A stretch of DNA of 9,866 bases from Euryarchaeota archaeon UBA124 (GTDB lineage: Archaea > Thermoplasmatota > Poseidoniia > Poseidoniales > Poseidoniaceae). Below are positions 1 through 6,900 of the stretch, in pieces. Under the pieces are notes generated by a model that was not told where the DNA came from, searched no databases, and saw only the letters and a list, made by a program, of their open reading frames with translations. The position numbers and the translations under genes were made by a program. The stretch covers positions 1-9,866 of the forward strand of contig DAPT01000072.1 of NCBI GenBank assembly GCA_002502215.1, written 5' to 3'. Position 1 is the first letter of the stretch; each line of letters opens with the position of its first letter.

Positions 1-2564
1 TGACACCCGACGGTTCTGATTACGTACCGATCAGTGTTGGTGAAAACGGAACCTTTGCAACGTACGTTCAGAGTGGAGATTACATCGTTATTGTCTCACC
101 GCTTCTTAACGGTGAGGGCATAACTGAATCATTGCGAATGCCAATAACGATTGGTGCCGATTCGAGTGTCCGTACCGATTTGTCTCTGGCTCTCGTTGAA
201 GCCATTGAGGTCTCTCTTACATTGAAGGAAACTGGAACGGAATCGAATCTTGCTGGTAAGAAGGTTGTTCTTGTCAGTCATGACGGATTTGGTAACATTA
301 CAATGAACCCAACGGACGTCGATGGTAATTCGACGCAATTGTTGATGCCAGGAACCTGGAGTTTGTTCATGAATGAGTCCGCAGCACAGCGCTATTGGAC
401 GCTTGACACCTCAGACGCTCCCGTTTTGATCGATGCGAACACATCGCTTGGAGTCGTTCATGCGGCATTGGAAGTTGAAATCGGTGGTAAAGCCTACTGG
501 GATACCGACGAGAACGACATCGCTGATGCAGACGAGGGAGTTGAAGGTGCCAACGTAACCATCCAAGGTGGAAGCATCAATACGGTGGTTGAAACAGATT
601 CGTCAGGTGTATGGCGAATCTACGTTCCAATCCTTGAGAACTACAGCGTAACCGTTGCAAAAGATGGATTTGGCGTTGTTTCCTATGACGACAACAACAC
701 TGGTACATACATTGTAGACAATGCGCCAGTCTCTCAGGACATAGAGATGTCGGCAGCGGAAGTAACCGTTACCGGTTCGATTACCGATGTGCTGGACGCT
801 TCTCGACTCGATGGGGCATCCATCACGCTTTATGGAACCTCAGAGAATCAACAAGATTCAATTGATGTTGTTGGTACACTCTCGGATGAGACACTCACAT
901 TCACGGCGGTTGTTGAACCAGGCGAATGGGTTGTTGTTGTCTACCAAGATGATGCACCTTTCAACGGCGGAGGTGTTGCAATTGGTCTACTCGAGGCTGA
1001 GGTACAAGACGGTGGTAGCATTGATCTTGTCATGAGCAAGGGTGGATGGGTTGATCTAACAACCGAATTCACTTCATTCAATCTACAAACCTTCAATGCA
1101 GGTACGGACGATGAGTCCTCACCTGTAAGCGATGTTGTTGATGTTGAGGTTGACCTAGGCGATGGAAGAGTTTGGGCTCTACCACTTGAATCCGATGGAA
1201 CGCTCGAAGTTCTCCTTCCTGCTGAATCTGCAACCTTCAATTCAGAATTCTCAACGGTGCAACGCGATCACCCAATGAACTACACCGCGGGAATCTCCCT
1301 CGATAACGGTGATGAAGGACGAACTGCTGTCTTGCTTTCCTACAACCGGAAGACCAACAGCGACCTCCTCCTCTCTGTGAGTGGCGTGCAAAATGCTACT
1401 GTACTCGGAGATGAGAATCGAGACTTGCGCGCAATGATCGATTCGAATGATGCAGACAATTACTCAACAATTGAATTTGATGTTCTTGCGGAATACCAGG
1501 GGACAGAGATTTCAGATCCGTTCGATATCACTGGAACGGTGACCGTTTCACCTGACCAAGATGAATGGTCGGTTGAATTCTGGAATGGAACAGATTGGAT
1601 TGAATCCTCGAGTACATTGCTAGGAATTGGAGACGTTGCTGAAAACGCAACACTCGAAACAACCATACGAGCACGTATTGTTCTTCCTTCAGTAGAAGAA
1701 GCGTGGTGGCTTGAAAACGGTCATGACATCAACATTCGATTCTCCGCTGATAGCGGAGATATGACTGAGATTTCTCTCAATGTTGAGGTTCCTCAAATCT
1801 ATGCGTTCAATTACACCGAGGTGTCGTCGCCAATTGGCTTAGCGCCAGGCGGAAGCACAACTGCTTCCTTGACCATTAACAACAACGGAAACGGTGATGA
1901 TTCTTTCACCTACGAGATCCGCACACCTCCTCCAGGATTCACAATCACCCCGATGAATGGTGTAACGACGATTGCTAAGGGCAACATGCGAGACCTTGCG
2001 TTCTCGGTTACAGCGACCCCAGATTTCAATGCAGGACCAGTCTATATGACTGTTCGAATTTCAAGCGAGGATGGTTTGACGTATGAAGACGTTGAAATCG
2101 AAATCGAAGCTGCGCGTATCGAATTAAATTGGAACGAAGACCTTTCACTCTCTCGAAGCAATGGATTTGCAGATGTCGATCCGAACATGGTTGTTATCGT
2201 AATTGAGAACAACGGTCTGCGAACGGCGCAAAACGTCACCGTTTTCCTCGATTCAGGCGGTATTTCTGAGATGAATATGAGCCTGAGTGTACCTGCTCAA
2301 GGCTCGACAAATTTCGAGTTCTCCCTACCGATGGCTAGCCAAGGAATCACTCGATACGATGTCCGTGCGGTCGTTAACGGTGATGATGTGAATTACACAA
2401 TCGGCAGCGTCGAGGGCGATTTCGGAATCGAGTACCTCGTTCAAGGCTCAGATGATTCATCCAACCCGATTGTCATTGTCACAATCATTGCGCTGATCTT
2501 CATTATTCTGTACTTTGGATTCAAGGCGTCCGCTCGAGCTCGAGGCTCAGGCAGTCGATTCTGA
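1..2564 (+). CDS. Large membrane-anchored surface protein with CARDB/NEW3-like and SdrD-B-like modules (5' partial)
   Basis: The frame is open from the left edge (first complete codon at base 3), so the true start lies outside the window and 853 residues are visible. A TTG at 132 is an internal codon, not the start. No enzymatic motif is seen; the protein is a string of beta-sandwich modules. Around visible residues 158-245 a segment with an Asp-rich opening (WDTDENDIADADEG) followed by GANVTI and SGVWRIYVP looks like an SdrD-B/carboxypeptidase-regulatory domain, and a second related module follows to about 330. Residues 330-600 are beta-rich but unassigned. About 604-705 (APGGSTTASLTINNNGNGDDSF, split here as APGGSTTASL and INNNGNGDDSF) resembles a NEW3 domain and about 707-800 (VIVIENNGLRTAQNVTV) a CARDB domain. 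One hydrophobic helix (about 822-840) and a basic tail KASARARGSGSRF suggest an outward-facing protein with a short cytoplasmic C-terminus. Seventeen N-x-S/T sequons fit a glycosylated exterior. Role is inferred: adhesion, envelope structure or substrate binding. The protease gene follows 55 bases later. Confidence 0.85.
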   Translation, partial: TPDGSDYVPISVGENGTFATYVQSGDYIVIVSPLLNGEGITESLRMPITIGADSSVRTDLSLALVEAIEVSLTLKETGTESNLAGKKVVLVSHDGFGNITMNPTDVDGNSTQLLMPGTWSLFMNESAAQRYWTLDTSDAPVLIDANTSLGVVHAALEVEIGGKAYWDTDENDIADADEGVEGANVTIQGGSINTVVETDSSGVWRIYVPILENYSVTVAKDGFGVVSYDDNNTGTYIVDNAPVSQDIEMSAAEVTVTGSITDVLDASRLDGASITLYGTSENQQDSIDVVGTLSDETLTFTAVVEPGEWVVVVYQDDAPFNGGGVAIGLLEAEVQDGGSIDLVMSKGGWVDLTTEFTSFNLQTFNAGTDDESSPVSDVVDVEVDLGDGRVWALPLESDGTLEVLLPAESATFNSEFSTVQRDHPMNYTAGISLDNGDEGRTAVLLSYNRKTNSDLLLSVSGVQNATVLGDENRDLRAMIDSNDADNYSTIEFDVLAEYQGTEISDPFDITGTVTVSPDQDEWSVEFWNGTDWIESSSTLLGIGDVAENATLETTIRARIVLPSVEEAWWLENGHDINIRFSADSGDMTEISLNVEVPQIYAFNYTEVSSPIGLAPGGSTTASLTINNNGNGDDSFTYEIRTPPPGFTITPMNGVTTIAKGNMRDLAFSVTATPDFNAGPVYMTVRISSEDGLTYEDVEIEIEAARIELNWNEDLSLSRSNGFADVDPNMVVIVIENNGLRTAQNVTVFLDSGGISEMNMSLSVPAQGSTNFEFSLPMASQGITRYDVRAVVNGDDVNYTIGSVEGDFGIEYLVQGSDDSSNPIVIVTIIALIFIILYFGFKASARARGSGSRF

Positions 2565-2596
2565 TTCATGTTCAGACAAGACTTGATACGGAAGAA

Positions 2597-2616
2597 CCGC
2601 CCATTTTGTTGGGAGG
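2597..2616 (+). promoter_or_regulatory. Predicted hairpin covering the Shine-Dalgarno of the protease gene
   Basis: CCGCCCA (2597-2603) can pair with TGGGAGG (2610-2616) around a six-base TTTTGT loop, giving six base pairs with one G/A mismatch. The 3' arm contains GGGAGG, the only strong SD-like sequence before the ATG at 2620. If it folds in the mRNA, ribosome access would be limited. The pairing is read directly from the sequence; regulation is inference, and a short stem of this kind can arise by chance. Confidence 0.35.
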
Positions 2617-2619
2617 GGC

Positions 2620-3825
2620 ATGGAGGAACTACGTGGAGTTGACCTGCTTCCCGAGCCTGGGGAGCCAAAGATACTCTCTGCAATTGATCCATCGACCATT
2701 GGACATGAGAGTCAATGGCGTGCTGAGGTGACTGGGTGGGCACCGATTGTCCCGACTGCACTTCCATACCAGCCAAGGCGCATCTTTTCTCTTGCGTCTG
2801 GTGTGATTGTGGCCCTCTTCTTGGGTATCATTCTCCTTCTCTGGCAATCGAACCTCTTGCTGTTGCAATTACCACCTCCCACTTCTGAGTGGGCCTTTGA
2901 AGAATCTGAAATCCGTGAATTGCAGTCCGACGGCCTCTCCGGTGAGGATGTTCGAGTCTGCATGGTTGATACCGGCGTCTCGCTGACACATACCTCGCTT
3001 CGCAATGCCAAGGTTGAGTTCAAAGATTTCGTTGGCAATTCAATAGAACCTGTGGACTACGGTTCAATTTCACACGGCACCCTGATGGCCGGGCTGTTGT
3101 TATCAACCGATGTTCAAACAGGTATCGCTCCGAATGTAACACTAGGAATGGCAGCCGCCCTCAGTGCGAATGGTGAGAACAATACAGGTTCAGAAACAAG
3201 AGTTGCTGACGCAATACGGTGGTGTATTTTCGAGTTTGAAGCGGACATCATTTCCCTCTCACTCGGTGGTGTACAAGATCAATCTGCATCACGTGAAGGT
3301 CCCGCTGTTTCAGCCACTCGTCAGGCGATCGATGCGGGAATATTCGTCGTCGCCGCTGCTGGGAACGACGGCGGTGCTGGTGATGATGGCTTCGTAAGCG
3401 CACCAGGAAACGTCAATCTGGTGATTACCGTAGGCGCATTTGACAAGAACGGTGACACTTGGGAAAAATCATCAGAGGGTGGACCTCTTGACTCTGATGG
3501 CAATCCAAGGACATACCCGCATCAAAAACCAGAACTCACCGCTCCCGGCGTTGATATTTTGTCCACTGGTGAGGACGACCAGTGGTACACTTCGAGTGGA
3601 ACTTCAGATGCAACGGTGTTCGTTACCGGAGCACTGTCGTTGATTTTGGAAGCGCATCCAGAACTCAGACCAACTGAAGGTTCTACGACTTCTTGCATTG
3701 AATTGGTGAAGCGAGCTCTGGTTGACTCCATGAGCACGAGTATGCAACACGATTCAACCGATGGGTACGGTCAACTGAAAGCAAAAGGATGGCTCGATCG
3801 GGTTGCAGTGGACACAAATTGTTAG
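2620..3825 (+). CDS. Membrane-anchored S8 family (subtilisin-like) serine protease
   Basis: This 401-residue protein carries all hallmarks of peptidase family S8. Catalytic Asp117 lies in VRVCMVDTGV, His152 in SHGTLMAG, the oxyanion-hole Asn249 in AAAGNDGG and the nucleophile Ser329 in SSGTSDATVFVTG. Residues 1-55 are hydrophilic, about 56-76 form one strongly hydrophobic helix, and QPRR just before it predicts a cytoplasmic N-terminus with the protease domain outside. Only about 35 residues separate the helix from the catalytic domain, so no room is left for a usual inhibitor I9 prodomain. The Ser box is unusual: canonical GTSMATPHVAG has Asp for Met, Val for Pro and Phe for His. Four cysteines (114, 202, 359 and the last residue, 401) could form disulfides. 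The ATG at 2620 is supported by GGGAGG three bases upstream, a short spacing. It probably forms one transcription unit with the preceding surface protein, which makes processing of surface proteins a reasonable guess; the substrate is unknown. Confidence 0.93.
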   Translation: MEELRGVDLLPEPGEPKILSAIDPSTIGHESQWRAEVTGWAPIVPTALPYQPRRIFSLASGVIVALFLGIILLLWQSNLLLLQLPPPTSEWAFEESEIRELQSDGLSGEDVRVCMVDTGVSLTHTSLRNAKVEFKDFVGNSIEPVDYGSISHGTLMAGLLLSTDVQTGIAPNVTLGMAAALSANGENNTGSETRVADAIRWCIFEFEADIISLSLGGVQDQSASREGPAVSATRQAIDAGIFVVAAAGNDGGAGDDGFVSAPGNVNLVITVGAFDKNGDTWEKSSEGGPLDSDGNPRTYPHQKPELTAPGVDILSTGEDDQWYTSSGTSDATVFVTGALSLILEAHPELRPTEGSTTSCIELVKRALVDSMSTSMQHDSTDGYGQLKAKGWLDRVAVDTNC

Positions 3826-3841
3826 AGATTAATGCAACATA

Positions 3842-3911
3842 TAATGATATTTTCTCTACATAATGATACTCTTTTTACGGATTTAATGATACTATCTAAG
3901 TCAATTGATAT
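3842..3911 (+). repeat. Four phased TAATGATAY-like direct repeats, candidate operator
   Basis: TAATGATAT begins at 3842, TAATGATAC at 3861 and TAATGATAC at 3884. A degenerate copy, AATTGATAT (seven of nine matching the first), begins at 3903. Start-to-start distances are 19, 23 and 19 bases, roughly two helical turns. A weaker TAATGCAAC lies at 3830. The elements end about 30 bases before a TATA-like box and about 70 before the next gene's start. Repeats and spacing are directly visible; that they bind a regulator is inference. AT-rich composition makes partial matches cheap, but three near-perfect nine-base copies in 52 bases are more than I would expect by chance. Confidence 0.5.
3850..3876 (+). 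terminator. Possible T-run transcription terminator after the protease gene
   Basis: Downstream of the stop codon at 3825 there are two T-runs, TTTT at 3850-3853 and CTTTTT at 3871-3876, in AT-rich DNA. Archaeal RNA polymerase commonly terminates at short U-rich tracts without a strong hairpin. No convincing stem is present beyond a weak AGAGA/TCTCT pairing (3824-3828 with 3853-3857). The position between two gene pairs fits, but the T-runs could simply reflect the AT-rich control region. Confidence 0.35.
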
Positions 3912-3929
3912 TCTAAAGGATGTCAATTG
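3900..3929 (+). repeat. GTCAATTG direct repeat pair
   Basis: The octamer GTCAATTG occurs at 3900-3907 and again at 3922-3929, 22 bases apart, each holding the palindrome CAATTG. The first copy overlaps the last TAATGATAY-like element. It lies just upstream of the TATA-like box, so it could be a second protein-binding element or part of the same one. Two copies of an eight-base word are weak evidence on their own. Confidence 0.3.
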
Positions 3930-3937
3930 GGGCGCAG

Positions 3938-3946
3938 TATTATATT
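3938..3946 (+). promoter_or_regulatory. Candidate TATA box for the beta-helix surface protein operon
   Basis: TATTATATT at 3938-3946 is the best TATA-like element before the gene at 3981. Archaeal transcription normally starts about 25 bases downstream of the box, which would put the transcript start near 3967-3970 and leave a very short leader just containing the SD. A G-rich GGGGCGC lies immediately upstream, where a BRE would be; it does not match the usual purine/A-rich BRE well. Position and composition support the call; it is not experimentally defined. Confidence 0.4.
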
Positions 3947-3968
3947 CGTTCAGGTAATCCCGTGAAAC

Positions 3969-3973
3969 AGAGG
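3969..3973 (+). promoter_or_regulatory. Shine-Dalgarno deciding between two starts
   Basis: AGAGG at 3969-3973 lies one base before an ATG at 3975 but seven bases before an in-frame ATG at 3981. The second spacing is the normal one for ribosome binding, so I chose 3981. The difference is only two residues (Met-Asn) and does not affect the signal peptide. Confidence 0.55.
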
Positions 3974-3980
3974 AATGAAC

Positions 3981-6900
3981 ATGCAAATTGCAAATGCCGG
4001 AAAAAGTGTAGGTCTCGTAGGGTTGTTACTTACATCCCTGATGATTGGTTTGATTACAGTACCTACTGCGAGTGCAGTAAACGAAACCGCATCGGGAACC
4101 ATTGTTACAACCGAGACTTGGAGTGGAACTCACACATTAACAGGTGACGTGACCGTAGCAGAAGGCGCGAAGTTGGTGATCAACGCAGGTACAACAATCA
4201 ACATACCAGCGGGTGTCTTTATTGACGTCGAAGGTGCGATATGCGCGGGATCTGCTGCATGCGGTGCTTCGCAAGGAAGCTCATCCTCTCAAATCCGATT
4301 TGAGTGGGCGACTCCTTCGGATTACAGCGTAGCAGGACGTTGTTACCAACAAGGGAACAACCTGCTGACAAACTCTGACGCTGCTTGTGGCTCTGGAATC
4401 ATTGTTCGCAACACGATTAACCAAGCATCAACAGGAATGTCGTATGTTTCCTTCAACAATGCATACGGCTTCCCAATTTACGTGCAATCGTTGCAGGCTG
4501 TCCAATACGGCACGCTCGTGTTCGATGGTGCTTCGACGACGCTGGATAATTTAGCGTTCTCAAACATCAACACGTCAAACATCATTGCGCTCGACTTTGC
4601 CGCACCGACCATTCGTGATTCAACCTTCACAATCGGTGATGACGGTCGTGGCTATGATGCAGCAGCAGTTCGTGCCTACGACGCAGGAGCAGGTATCCTC
4701 TCCGCTCTTACCATCACAGGTTCAACATTCACGGGGAACACCCAAGCGCAATGCGGTAACCAGGGTGGCGGTCGTGTGTTGATCTATGCGGAATCATCCT
4801 ACATCGCTATGGATTCACTCGACATCAAGGACAACGCATACGGAGTTTTCTTCAAAGGATCATCCGGATCAATGGGGAACAGCACGATCGATGTTCTCTG
4901 CAATGCTATCGACACCAACTCCTACAAAACAACAGGTGACTATGCACACACATTGTATCTCGATAACAATGTAATCACAACAGGAGAAGGTGCTGGGATT
5001 ACAGCCTACGATGGTGCCATCGTGTCTGCAACTTCAAACACGATTTCTGGCGCATCGGGCGGTTCAGGATTTGGTATTCGTGATTCAACCGTTCTCGCAC
5101 ATCGTAACACCGTTGGGCCTATCACGGGTTACAACGGATTTTGGGTCTACGGGCAGTCTGAGGTCGAAATTGAAAACAACACCATTCAAGACACCGCAAA
5201 AGAACCCGTCCAAATTGGAGAATATCACTACCGTGACCAGGGAAGCAATTACCCAGGACCTTCACCAAACAGAGCGTACATTGCGAACAACATCATTTCC
5301 AACAATTCTGGAACATGCAATTCACTGTGGATGTATGGTGGAGACTTCAACTGCCCTGCAATTCACGTTTTCACTTCGTCAGCAACCATTGTTGACAACA
5401 CCGTAACCAACAACGCTGGCGACGGACTCCGGATCAAAGGGTCGATTGTGAATGTTCAACGCAACGCCATCGAAGCTGGTCAGTTCGCAGTCAATATCTC
5501 ACATTTTGATAATCAGTACGGACAAAAGTATGGTTCGATTGGTTACTTCTCTGAAAATACGTGGACCAACGCAACACAAGTATACAACATCTCTGAATCC
5601 CGTGTCACAGTTCAATCCGAGTACATTCCTGACGCTGGTGGCGAATACTCCTTCCCGGTTATGCTTCAGTGGCTTGGAGCAGAATGTCCTTTCGTCCAAG
5701 CTGAGTGTCTCCTTCTTCCAGACACAGCAGAAGTTCCCCCAAGAGATATGCCGCTTGCAATCGAACTTGTGAACAATTCGACTGTGTTCTCATTTGCAGA
5801 TTTGCAGAATTTTGATGCCTCAAAGATTCACGTTCAGAACCAAAACTCTGCCTGGGGTTCACAAGTTCGACAAGGTGAATTGGTTCGCTACCAAGTCAAA
5901 GCAAAGAACAGCAACGTTGCTGGAGCCACCGTCGTCATCAAGGACGCTACGGGTTTGCCGCTCTACGAACTGACGACCGATAGTTTTGGATTTACGCAAC
6001 AGGTCTCACTTCCATCGGATTTCCTTCTCGACCGAAACTGGAATCACTTTGTTGGGGAAACAGGAGTAACGGTCCCTGGATCTGACCCAACCAACCCAAC
6101 TGTCCTCGACGAAGATACCTGTTCTGATGGCTACGACAACGATGGAGATACCTTCGTCGATGCCGATGACCCAGATTGTGCAAACGGCAGAGAATTACCG
6201 TTCTACATCGTTGAAGCATACAAGTTTGGCAAGGGCACCAAAGAATTCGATTTCGTTTTAAGCGGAGCAATTGACGATGTCATCAGCCTCGATAACCAGC
6301 GTCCGAGTGTTACAGTTGAGCAGTACGACGGTGATTCCTTTGCAATCAATGCCGTCATCACAGGAACCGCATGGGACGGACAATCCGGACCATACCCACT
6401 TGACATCATCGCCTACGACCGCCAATTTGGAATGATTGAGCGAGTTGAAATTCAACCTCCAGGCAGCCCAGATTGGTACTATGCAGTCGATACATCTGGT
6501 GCGAACGGGGAATTGACCAAAGAAAACCATCCTTTCAAGACATGGTCCTTTGATTGGGATCTTTCTGCCCACCCTGACGGTGAAAGCGATGTTACCTTCC
6601 GAATTCGTTCCTATGATGGACTTGATTACTCGCCAATTGAAGTACGTAAGTTCAAGCTGAATTTGGTGCCTCCAACGCTTTACCTCAACGAACCATTGGA
6701 TGGCTCAACACACTCGAATGGTAAGATTCTCTTCACCGGTACCGCATCAGATCCGTACTCTGGTACGTGGGGATCGGACATACAAGACATTTGGTTTGAT
6801 GTTACAGGACCTGATGGGTACTCATCCCATTTCGCCATTGATGGTTCGGTGGCATGGGCATACGACTGGAATTTCGAAGAACTTGAAAGTGGTGAATACA

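Noticed and set aside
132..134. TTG as the start of the first surface-protein gene
   Set aside because: The same frame is open from base 3 with similar beta-rich protein sequence (an NGT sequon, GDYIVIVSP), so the gene enters from the left and TTG is internal.
3839..3850. ATAT-AATG-ATAT inverted repeat as a hairpin or operator
   Set aside because: A four-base AT-only stem is too weak and is expected in such AT-rich DNA; it overlaps the first TAATGATAY copy, which explains it better.
3920..4147. A 75-residue + strand ORF overlapping the start of the beta-helix gene
   Set aside because: It is in a different frame, overlaps the signal peptide coding region and its Cys/Arg-rich product looks like an out-of-frame translation.
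4990..5406. A 138-residue + strand ORF inside the beta-helix region
   Set aside because: It is out of frame with the beta-helix repeats; the His/Thr/Pro-rich product results from frame shift of repetitive Asn/Thr codons.
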